The notes under the pieces were generated by a model. It searched no databases and was not told the origin of the DNA. It worked only from the letters and a program-made list of their open reading frames with translations. Positions 56,756 to 63,836 of a DNA stretch of 64,000 nt are shown here, piece by piece. Origin of the DNA: an uncultured bacterium (GTDB lineage Bacteria > Cyanobacteriota > Vampirovibrionia > Gastranaerophilales > Gastranaerophilaceae); contig CATXCB010000009.1 in NCBI GenBank assembly GCA_958366705.1, forward strand, positions 1-64,000. The letters run 5' to 3'. How positions within the stretch are numbered: the first letter of the stretch is position 1; each line of letters starts with the position of its first letter. A program made the position numbers and the translations under genes.

Positions 56756-58165
56756 TTATTCCTCAATGGTTTTTGCTTTTTCAACAGCTTCGTCAATTGT
56801 ACCAACCATATAGAAAGCTTGTTCTGGTAAATTGTCGTGTTTCCCTTCAATGATTTCCTTGAAACCTCTGATTGTATCAGAGATTTTAACATATTTACCA
56901 GGAATACCAGAGAATTGTTCTGCAACAAAGAATGGCTGAGATAAGAATTTTTGAATTTTTCTTGCTCTGTTTACAGTTTCTTTATCCTCTTCTGATAATT
57001 CATCCATACCTAAGATTGCAATAATATCTTGTAATTCTTTGTATTTTTGGAGAATTTCAAGAACTTTTCTGGTTACATCATAGTGTTCTTCTCCAACAAT
57101 ATGTGGATCTAAGGCTCTTGAGCTTGATTCCAGCGGGTCAACTGCTGGATAAATACCCAGTGATGCGATGTTTCTTGATAGAACAGTTGATGCATCAAGG
57201 TGAGAGAATGTTGTTGCCGGAGCAGGGTCAGTCAAGTCGTCTGCCGGAACATAAATAGCCTGAACTGATGTGATTGAACCGTCTTTTGTTGAAGTAATAC
57301 GTTCTTGTAATTCACCCATTTCTGTTGCCAGTGTCGGCTGGTAGCCTACAGCTGACGGCATACGTCCTAATAGTGCTGAAACTTCAGAACCTGCCTGAGT
57401 AAATCTGAATATATTATCAATAAATAAAAGTACATCTTGTTTTGAGTAGTCTCTAAAGTATTCAGCTGCAGTTAAAGCAGAAAGTCCCACTCTCATTCTT
57501 GCTCCTGGCGGTTCGTTCATCTGACCGTAAATCAGACCAACTTTATCTAATACTCCGCTTTCTTTAAATTCGTTCCAAAGGTCATTACCTTCACGTGTTC
57601 TTTCGCCAACGCCGCCGAATACAGAAACACCGTTGTGTGCCATTGCAATATTGTGGATTAATTCTTGAATCAATACGGTTTTACCAACACCTGCACCGCC
57701 AAACAGACCGATTTTACCGCCTTTTTGGTATGGCTGCAACAAGTCAATTGCTTTAATTCCTGTTTCAAGAATTTCAATATCTGTATTCTGGTCTACTAAT
57801 TTTGGAGATTCTCTATGGATTGGAAGATATGTATCAGTTTGAATTTCTCCCATATTATCTACTGCGTCGCCTACAACGTTCAGGATTCTTCCTAAAATAG
57901 CATTACCTACAGGAATTTTAATAGGTTCATTGGTGTTTATGACTTTCATTCCGCGTCTTAGTCCGTCGGTTGAGGACATTGCAACGGTTCTGACTTTGTT
58001 TGAACCAAGCATTTGTTGAACTTCTGCAACGATTTTTGTGCCGTCTTCCTGATACATATTTAGTGCAGTATAAATATTTGGTAAATCACCTGATGGGAAT
58101 TCTACATCGACAACAGGTCCGATAATTTTGGTAATTAAACCTTCTGTTGCGTTTAGTGTTTCCAT
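56756..58165 (-). CDS. atpD: ATP synthase beta subunit
   Basis: This encodes a 469-aa F1 beta subunit, the catalytic subunit of ATP synthase. The P-loop GGAGVGKT, the GERTREGNDL motif and the ATP synthase alpha/beta signature PAVDPLESSSR are intact. Length is normal. AAAGGAGAG precedes the ATG. The pseudopilin gene lies 103 bases upstream on the same strand with no terminator, so read-through from it is possible. Confidence 0.98.
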   Translation of the reverse strand: METLNATEGLITKIIGPVVDVEFPSGDLPNIYTALNMYQEDGTKIVAEVQQMLGSNKVRTVAMSSTDGLRRGMKVINTNEPIKIPVGNAILGRILNVVGDAVDNMGEIQTDTYLPIHRESPKLVDQNTDIEILETGIKAIDLLQPYQKGGKIGLFGGAGVGKTVLIQELIHNIAMAHNGVSVFGGVGERTREGNDLWNEFKESGVLDKVGLIYGQMNEPPGARMRVGLSALTAAEYFRDYSKQDVLLFIDNIFRFTQAGSEVSALLGRMPSAVGYQPTLATEMGELQERITSTKDGSITSVQAIYVPADDLTDPAPATTFSHLDASTVLSRNIASLGIYPAVDPLESSSRALDPHIVGEEHYDVTRKVLEILQKYKELQDIIAILGMDELSEEDKETVNRARKIQKFLSQPFFVAEQFSGIPGKYVKISDTIRGFKEIIEGKHDNLPEQAFYMVGTIDEAVEKAKTIEE

Positions 58166-58268
58166 AAATATCTCTCCTTTTATTTTCTTATAGTTGTATT
58201 ATACATCAAGAAAAAAATTTTAAATAATACCTTTGGAAATATTTTGGATAAATAAAGGGAAGTTTATT

Positions 58269-58949
58269 TTATTCTTTTAATAAATTTTTAAAATAATCCG
58301 GATCTTCTTTAGCTTTTTGAGCACAGGCAATACCATTAAAAGCATTATTGGTATTTTTGTTACAATATTTTTCTACATCGTATTGCGTGCCAATGGCTCC
58401 CATTGTTTTTAATTCACCGTCAAAAAATTGGAATGTGAACAAATCATAACCGGCTTTGTTTGGTTTATTGCCAAATCCGTTTATATCAACACTTATAAGT
58501 ATAGGTGTATCTTTGGCATTCGGATTTTCAAACAGAAATAGTGTTCCGTCTTGCAGTGCAAACTGTCCGTCATCTAATTTAAATCCATGAAAATATGAGC
58601 CGTGGTATGTTTTGTAGGCGTCAGGCGCAGAGCTGTTTAAATGGTAGCATGGCTTTTTCTGACGTGCGCTTGGGGCTTGGCAGTCTATACTGCCTGTAAA
58701 GTACTTTTGAAATGTTTTGTAGAATGTTACACCCGGATACGATGCAGGATCAAGTGATATATCATCTTCTTCCATAAGTTTAAAAGCTTGTTGCGTTAGT
58801 GAATAGGCTTTCAAAAATTGTGAACGGAGCTGGTGTGCTTTGTAGTTTGTAATTAAGTTAGGGATTGTCATTGCGGCAACTACACCTAGTATCCCTAGTG
58901 TAATAAGCACCTCGGCGAGTGTAAATGCTTTTGATTTAGAATTTTTCAT
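58269..58949 (-). CDS. Type IV pilin-like (pseudopilin) protein, copy 2
   Basis: This encodes a 226-aa prepilin-type protein: leader MKNSKSKA, then FTLAEVLITLGILGVVAAMTIPNLI. The residue before the predicted cut is Ala, as in copy 1 at 49830. The globular part has cysteines (CQAPSARQKKPCYHL, near CNKNTNNAFNGIAC). I chose the ATG at 58949 because GGAG lies seven bases upstream and the frame from 58976 runs into the operator palindrome. It is divergent from a small XRE gene. Confidence 0.87.
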   Translation of the reverse strand: MKNSKSKAFTLAEVLITLGILGVVAAMTIPNLITNYKAHQLRSQFLKAYSLTQQAFKLMEEDDISLDPASYPGVTFYKTFQKYFTGSIDCQAPSARQKKPCYHLNSSAPDAYKTYHGSYFHGFKLDDGQFALQDGTLFLFENPNAKDTPILISVDINGFGNKPNKAGYDLFTFQFFDGELKTMGAIGTQYDVEKYCNKNTNNAFNGIACAQKAKEDPDYFKNLLKE

Positions 58950-58966
58950 GTATATCTCCACGTTTA

Positions 58967-59010
58967 AAACTACCACTAACTAGTAGTTAACTACTAGTTA
59001 GTGGTAGTTT
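58967..59010. promoter_or_regulatory. Perfect 44-bp palindromic operator
   Basis: Arms of 22 bp meet at GTTAAC (58986-58991) without a loop. Inside, AACTAGTAGTT and AACTACTAGTT are themselves near-palindromes with ACTAGT centres, so the site can hold two dimers. It covers the -10 and start site of the pseudopilin promoter. It is long enough to be a cruciform, but it has no T-run and lies upstream of both genes, so an operator is the best reading. Confidence 0.8.
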
Positions 59011-59034
59011 ATCCTCTTAATAAAAAATTGTCAA
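59006..59034 (-). promoter_or_regulatory. Promoter of pseudopilin 2
   Basis: On the minus strand a perfect TTGACA (59029-59034), 17 bases and TAAACT (59006-59011), the -10 overlapping the end of the 44-bp palindrome. Confidence 0.75.
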
Positions 59035-59051
59035 GCCGTTATAATTTGTTT

Positions 59052-59270
59052 ATGAAAGACCATCGCAATAAAATCTTTGCTAGAAATTTAAAAGCAGAAA
59101 GGTATCGGTGCGGAATAACTCAGTCTGAACTGGCTGAAAAAGTCGATGTTAGCGAGAGCACGATAAGCCTTTTAGAAAGAGGGTTGCAAACTCCGTCGAT
59201 TTTCCTTGTTTATGATATTTCAAAAGTTTTAGATATTGATATTAATGATTTATTGAAAAATGTTTCTTAA
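59052..59270 (+). CDS. Small XRE-family helix-turn-helix regulator
   Basis: This encodes a 72-aa protein consisting almost only of an HTH_3 domain (FARNLKAERYRCGITQSELAEKVDVSESTISLLERGLQTP), the Cro/C-protein size class. The ATG at 59052 follows a TATAAT (59040-59045) by six bases and has no Shine-Dalgarno site, so it may be leaderless. It is divergent from pseudopilin 2, with a 44-bp palindrome between; repression of both is the likely role. Confidence 0.88.
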   Translation: MKDHRNKIFARNLKAERYRCGITQSELAEKVDVSESTISLLERGLQTPSIFLVYDISKVLDIDINDLLKNVS

Positions 59271-59346
59271 TTTTTACAAAAACACTAGCAAAAAAGTTTT
59301 TTCTCATGTATTATGATATGCATATCCCAAAATTTATGGAAAGAAT

Positions 59347-60204
59347 ATGCAATTGTTGATAGATAAAGAATTAAATTCTACAGACAAAATATTCAAGCCC
59401 GACTTTAATTCAAAATCCGGACGAGAATTATTAGCGTTTTACCTGCAGACAAAATTTAGACAAATATATTTATATGATAAAAAACAGGAAGTGCCGATTA
59501 TTAATTCGGTTAATCCTGATTTTGTCAATCGATTCTGCCGCAGAATAATAAATAATCCGACAAAACGTTTGTTAATAGGTGTTACCGGAGAGTCTGCTTC
59601 AGGTAAATCTACAATTTGTCATGAAATTAAAAATGTGATTGAACAATTATCAATGCCTGTTACTGTGTTGAGTACAGATAATTATTTTAATGATATATCT
59701 CTTCTTATTAATAAATACGGTTCTTTTGATAATCTTAGAGATAACGGATATGATGTTGATGCTCCATCAAGTTTTCAATTAGATATTTTAAGATCTGATT
59801 TGGAAGATTTATCTGACGGTTTAGATATAAAGGCGCCAATGTATCTTCCTAACGGTACAGGGGTTTCAGTTCCTAAAGCTTTTGATGTTCATTCTCAAAA
59901 GATTATTGTTGTTGAAGGTATTGCAACAATGTATGAAACTGTTAAAGATGTTTTTGATATTAAAATTTATGTTGAAACTGAAAATGAATTAAGAAAAAGC
60001 CGCTTTATGAGCAGAGCAATTGAAGAACGCAATCAGAGTGAGGAAAATGCAGAAAAGCATTGGCATTATATAACTGATGCAGGTGAAAAATATGTGAAAC
60101 CGTTCCGTAAGGAAGCTGATTTAGTGTTAAATGGTAATTCTGATTTGAAATATTTTGCGATGATTCTTGAATATATTCACACGTTTACAAATAATTTTCA
60201 GTAG
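59347..60204 (+). CDS. Uridine kinase/phosphoribulokinase-family P-loop kinase
   Basis: This encodes a 285-aa protein. Residues 75-270 form a uridine-kinase-like P-loop NTPase domain: Walker A GESASGKST (81-89), STDNYFND, and the YLPNGTG and VVEGIATMY strands. The N-terminal 70 residues are an extra domain not recognised. Salvage phosphorylation of uridine/cytidine is the simplest function, but the altered substrate loop leaves this open; phosphoribulokinase is unlikely in a non-autotroph. A GGAAAG site precedes the ATG. Confidence 0.78.
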   Translation: MQLLIDKELNSTDKIFKPDFNSKSGRELLAFYLQTKFRQIYLYDKKQEVPIINSVNPDFVNRFCRRIINNPTKRLLIGVTGESASGKSTICHEIKNVIEQLSMPVTVLSTDNYFNDISLLINKYGSFDNLRDNGYDVDAPSSFQLDILRSDLEDLSDGLDIKAPMYLPNGTGVSVPKAFDVHSQKIIVVEGIATMYETVKDVFDIKIYVETENELRKSRFMSRAIEERNQSEENAEKHWHYITDAGEKYVKPFRKEADLVLNGNSDLKYFAMILEYIHTFTNNFQ

Positions 60205-60345
60205 GGTATGTATTTGACTTGGTCTTCAAATAATAATATTTGTAAATAAGCTCGTATATGTATTCAGTTTTGTAACGAAAAAAGGTATAATCTTTACAAC
60301 AACACATGTTTATTTTAAAAATATGGTATAAAAAAGGATACGAAA

Positions 60346-60987
60346 TTGCTAAATAATTTTGAAAGTTTTGACAATTCAGAAACTGCAACTAAAAAAGATA
60401 TAGTGATACAAGAGAGAGTTGAACTGGTTTCTTCCCATATGTATAAACAATTTTTGGATTACCAGCATTCTACTGTTAATATGAATGATATTTTTACCAG
60501 AATGATTGATTGTTTAGAACTGGTATCAAATAATTTGAAGCAATCTTTTTCATCTCGCGGTGTAACTACTCAAAATATTTATATTGATGCGGATTCATTG
60601 AAATCTGTTGCAGTTATAAATATTTTATGGCATAAAATGAGCTTTACTACACGTTGTAATTTTCAGCCTCAAGCCTTGTTTAGAGATGACGGCAGGCATG
60701 TATTTTCAAATAGAATTATGGCTATTAGAGGAAATTATAACGATATTATAAAAGATGCTAAAGACAGAGAAGAGGAAATTGTTAAACTCTTGGAAAATGA
60801 AATTGCATCTTTATATGTTCCGGCAGACCAAAATCAAAAGTGTATTTTTAAAATAAAACATACAGGTCAGGAATTTACTCTTAATCAGATAGATGCCCCG
60901 AGAGAAGTTGTATTAAAGGTGGTTGAAACCGTATGCGGCGGTGGATTGTACCATCAGGACGGTTCTGTTAAAACATTTATTGTTTAA
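60346..60987 (+). CDS. Conserved-looking protein of unknown function, TTG start
   Basis: This encodes a 213-aa soluble protein that I do not recognise. It contains a helical N-terminal half (ERVELVSSHMYKQFLDYQ) and an alpha/beta C-terminal half ending VCGGGLYHQDGSVKTF. The start is TTG at 60346, with AAAGGA seven to eight bases upstream; no ATG gives a better start. The order kinase - this gene - Sm-like gene may form a co-directional group. Confidence 0.6.
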   Translation: MLNNFESFDNSETATKKDIVIQERVELVSSHMYKQFLDYQHSTVNMNDIFTRMIDCLELVSNNLKQSFSSRGVTTQNIYIDADSLKSVAVINILWHKMSFTTRCNFQPQALFRDDGRHVFSNRIMAIRGNYNDIIKDAKDREEEIVKLLENEIASLYVPADQNQKCIFKIKHTGQEFTLNQIDAPREVVLKVVETVCGGGLYHQDGSVKTFIV

Positions 60988-60995
60988 TTTTCTAA

Positions 60996-61023
60996 TTGAC
61001 TTATGGTAAAATATTATTAATAT
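60996..61023 (+). promoter_or_regulatory. Promoter of the Sm-like gene
   Basis: TTGACT (60996-61001), 16 bases and TAATAT (61018-61023) precede the ATG at 61049. Confidence 0.45.
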
Positions 61024-61048
61024 GTTATTAAAGGTAATAGGTTAGGAT

Positions 61049-61306
61049 ATGAGATTAGTAGAGAAACTTAAAGAATTTGAGGGTCAGTATTTATTTATCC
61101 GCTGGGCGACAGGTGGTGAATATGGAAAGCTTATGTGCGTAGGCGAAGACTTTATAGAATTTAATATTTTGGATGTTGATAATATGGAATATCGTGAAAC
61201 TTTATTAATCTATGCCCCTTTGATATTAGAAGTTTCTGTTGGTGGAGCTGATATTGCAAGAATTGTTGCAGAAGTTTCGTCTAAGATTAGCATGAATGAA
61301 AATTAA
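61049..61306 (+). CDS. Small protein with possible Sm-like/SH3 barrel fold
   Basis: This encodes an 85-aa protein. The pattern of alternating hydrophobic strands with GQYLFIRWATGGEYGKLMCVG, EDFIEFNILD and TLLIYAPLILEVSVGG resembles a small five-stranded barrel such as Sm/Hfq proteins, where GxL..V..DF spacing is typical. This is inference from pattern, not a family match. The C-terminal helix (DIARIVAEVSSKIS) follows the barrel. A TAGGATATG site precedes the ATG. Hfq-like RNA binding is a possibility only. Confidence 0.55.
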   Translation: MRLVEKLKEFEGQYLFIRWATGGEYGKLMCVGEDFIEFNILDVDNMEYRETLLIYAPLILEVSVGGADIARIVAEVSSKISMNEN

Positions 61307-61542
61307 TAATGAAATTTTTATTTTTGAGCAAAAAAAAAGTCACAACTTTTTGCGACTTGAACAATAATCTTGGGAGGAGATTTTGGGATAGTTTGTACAT
61401 GCATGATAATGCAAGCATGTAATTTTGGTTACTTGTATATTGGAAATTTTAACAAAAATTTACAAATATAAAGTTTTGGGATTTTTATATCAGTTTTGAT
61501 TGAAGACGTATAAATTCGTTTTGTTGAACTAATAAATTGTCC

Positions 61543-61603
61543 CCTTGAACTTGTTTCAGGAACTTAGTGATAAACTATATTCTGAACCAGGTTCGGAATG
61601 ACT
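61543..61603. repeat. Two GAAC..GTTC-type dispersed palindromes
   Basis: CCTTGAACTTGTTTCAGG (61543-61560) and TTCTGAACCAGGTTCGGAA (from 61580) share the core of the palindromes at 3962, 39397 and 56268; the second ends GGAATGACT as at 39416. Confidence 0.5.
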
Positions 61604-61675
61604 GAAAATAATTAGGGATGATATTATATGCTTTGAGGATTTTGGCGGAGAATTATATATAAGTTCCAAATTTTA

Positions 61676-61684
61676 TGTTATAAT
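61676..61684 (+). promoter_or_regulatory. Extended -10 of aroQ
   Basis: TGTTATAAT, the full extended -10 consensus, ends six bases before the ATG at 61691. Transcription would start at the A of the ATG, giving a leaderless mRNA. Confidence 0.65.
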
Positions 61685-61690
61685 ATAAAT

Positions 61691-62146
61691 ATGGAAAAAG
61701 ATTTAAACATACTTGTTATTAATGGTCCAAATATTAATATGTTAGGTGTCAGAGAGCCTGAACAATATGGTTCTAAGTCTTATAAAGATTTAGAAATGGA
61801 ATTGCATGAATATTCCTTTGAGCTCGGGGTTAATCTTGAAATATTTCAAAGTAATTTTGAAGGCGAGATTGTTGAAAAGATTCAATATGCTCTGGGAAAT
61901 TTTGATGGAATTATTTTAAATGCCGGAGCTTATACTCATACCAGTGTGGCGATTCGTGATGCCTTGACTTCCGTTAAAATTCCTACTGTTGAAGTCCATA
62001 TTTCAAATATATATAGACGTGAAGAATTTCGTCATAACTCAATGTTTGCTGATGTTTGTGTGGGTCAGATTACCGGTTTTAAGATAGACAGTTATAAATT
62101 GGGACTTCAAGGTTTGGTTAATTTCCTAACCAGTGCAAATGATTAG
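61691..62146 (+). CDS. aroQ: 3-dehydroquinate dehydratase, type II
   Basis: This encodes a 151-aa type II dehydroquinase, third step of the shikimate pathway. The signature ILVINGPNINMLGVREPEQYG, the QSNFEGEIVEKIQ segment, NAGAYTHTSVAIRDAL and VEVHISNIYRREEFRHNS are all present, including the catalytic Tyr and His. Length is normal. There is no ribosome binding site; see the promoter just upstream. Confidence 0.96.
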   Translation: MEKDLNILVINGPNINMLGVREPEQYGSKSYKDLEMELHEYSFELGVNLEIFQSNFEGEIVEKIQYALGNFDGIILNAGAYTHTSVAIRDALTSVKIPTVEVHISNIYRREEFRHNSMFADVCVGQITGFKIDSYKLGLQGLVNFLTSAND

Positions 62147-62161
62147 TTTTTATAGTCACTT

Positions 62162-62193
62162 AAAAATTCAGCCGAATTTAGGGCTGAATTTTT
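62162..62193. terminator. Terminator of aroQ and the opposing gene
   Basis: AAAAATTCAGCC/GGCTGAATTTTT with an 8-base loop and T-runs on both strands lies between the convergent genes. Confidence 0.85.
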
Positions 62194-62525
62194 TATTTTT
62201 TTGCAACAAATTCTTGATGCATTTTTTCAATCATTTTAAGAGTATCTTCTTCGCTGTGAGTTTCAGCATATTTATCAATTGCTTTGTTTAACTCTTGTGC
62301 TAATTTAGGATTTTTTTCTAAAAATTTCATATCACTTTCCACTGAATCTGTTGAAATTTGTGATTTCCCAAGAGACGCTGCCGGCATGCTTGATAAATCT
62401 TTTATTTCTTTAGATTCTGCAGAGTTAACAGTTGTTTCATCAAGGGTGATATCTTCAACAGCAGGTTTTTGCTGTATGCTTTTGAAGTTCAAATTGTTGA
62501 TGTTATTGTTGTCTATTTCTCTCAT
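62193..62525 (-). CDS. Small protein of unknown function with N-terminal NNLNFKS motif
   Basis: This encodes a 110-aa hydrophilic protein without signal peptide. It begins MREIDNNNINNLNFKSIQQ, then a Ser/Thr/Glu-rich linker and a charged helical C-terminus (LEKNPKLAQELNKAIDKYAE). AAGGTGA precedes the ATG. The N-terminus belongs to the recurring style described for 11974, 35514 and 55548. Function is unknown. Confidence 0.65.
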   Translation of the reverse strand: MREIDNNNINNLNFKSIQQKPAVEDITLDETTVNSAESKEIKDLSSMPAASLGKSQISTDSVESDMKFLEKNPKLAQELNKAIDKYAETHSEEDTLKMIEKMHQEFVAKK

Positions 62526-62711
62526 AGTATCACCTTACTTTCAGAAGATTACTTCATTTTATATCATCATGTTTGGTTTTTAGTTAGAAAACATCTAAAT
62601 AATATTTTTTGCTACTTTAAATCAAAAAAAATTACAAAAATTTACATGTAATTTTTCAATAATTTTTCATGTTATTATGTATTATATACTATAAAAGGAA
62701 GTAATGCAATT

Positions 62712-63836
62712 ATGAATTTAGAAAAATTCTTGAAAGATTTATGGTGGACTATTACTGCGGCGAATACTATTAATGATTTGCCGGATTCAATTATTTTTGT
62801 AGATTCTAAAGGTTTTGTAAAAAGAGCAAATAAAAAAGCTTTTGAGTGTTTTGGATTAACAATTGAAGAAACAAGTCCAATAATGCTTAAAGATTTTATA
62901 AAAGATGGTATGGATGCTGTTTATTCTTCTATTAATGCTCAAAAACCTGTTGTTGCAACCGCTTCAATTCCAGGCAGGGATTTTTATGTTGAACTGAATG
63001 CATATAAAAAGGGCAATGGCTATTGTGTTGCAATCAGAGATTTGACAAAGTTAACAGATGAAATTGTAACAGAAGAAAAAATTGCAAGATTTAACGGCGA
63101 AAAAAATGCAATGCTAGTTAAGTTGGAAAATGATATTAAATCTCCAATTAATTCAATTTCCGGTTTCTCTCAAGGACTTCTTGACGGACTTGGAGGGGAA
63201 TTGTCAGATAAGCAGGCTAAATATATTAAAATTATAAACTCAAACTCTCATGAACTTTATCATTTTATGGATAAATTTTTAGAGTTTACAGAAGCTGAAT
63301 CTTCTTTATATGAACCGGCGTATCAAAACTTTGATATAGTTGAAGCATTTAAGGCTGTTATAAAAGATTTTGAACCTGTTTTACAGGAAAAAAAGCTGAC
63401 TTTTGACTTTGATTATGAATCAATAGATAAAAGGACTGTTTATACTGATTTGAAAGCTGTTCAAAAAGCGTTAAGAAATATTTTGGAAGTAGCTCTGGCA
63501 ATGACAGATGCCGGATATTTGACTATAAAATTAAAGCAACCGGATGAAAAAGCTGCCAGCAGATTTGGGCTTACTGCTATTGATTATAGTAAAGGATATT
63601 TGCAAATTTCGGTCAGGGACACAGGTATAGGTATTTCTGATGAAGATATGAAGTATTTATGTGATCCATATGCACAATTGGAAAAAGGAAAAAAATATTT
63701 ATTAAGAGCATTTCAAATGGGTGCAGCAAGTATATTAGTAAAGAGAGCCGGCGGTTATATTTATGTTCGTTCTGAAGTTATGAAAGGTACCAGATACGAT
63801 ATAATTATACCTGTTGAAAAGGAAAATAATGAGTAG
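62712..63836 (+). CDS. PAS-domain histidine-kinase-like protein with degenerate active sites
   Basis: This encodes a 374-aa protein: PAS domain (residues 18-112, DLPDSIIFVDSKGFVKRANKKA), a HisKA-like dimerisation helix (125-195) and an HATPase-like domain (245-368). The phosphoacceptor His of the H-box is replaced by Asn140 (ENDIKSPINSI in place of SHEIRTPLN), the second Asn of the N-box is Val260, and the G2 box is FQMGAAS; only G1 (DTGIGIS) is kept. It is probably a pseudokinase sensor. There is no membrane segment. It overlaps by eight bases the ABC ATPase gene downstream. Confidence 0.85.
   Translation: MNLEKFLKDLWWTITAANTINDLPDSIIFVDSKGFVKRANKKAFECFGLTIEETSPIMLKDFIKDGMDAVYSSINAQKPVVATASIPGRDFYVELNAYKKGNGYCVAIRDLTKLTDEIVTEEKIARFNGEKNAMLVKLENDIKSPINSISGFSQGLLDGLGGELSDKQAKYIKIINSNSHELYHFMDKFLEFTEAESSLYEPAYQNFDIVEAFKAVIKDFEPVLQEKKLTFDFDYESIDKRTVYTDLKAVQKALRNILEVALAMTDAGYLTIKLKQPDEKAASRFGLTAIDYSKGYLQISVRDTGIGISDEDMKYLCDPYAQLEKGKKYLLRAFQMGAASILVKRAGGYIYVRSEVMKGTRYDIIIPVEKENNE

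Larger units (their letters stand above)
61307..61690. other. Non-coding region before aroQ
   Basis: No gene is seen. The stretch holds an ACATGC/GCATGT hairpin (about 61397-61421), two dispersed palindromes at 61543-61603, and the aroQ promoter at its right end. Confidence 0.5.

Noticed and set aside
58967..59010. The 44-bp palindrome as a terminator
   Set aside because: It is upstream of both flanking genes, has no loop or T-run, and overlaps a promoter.
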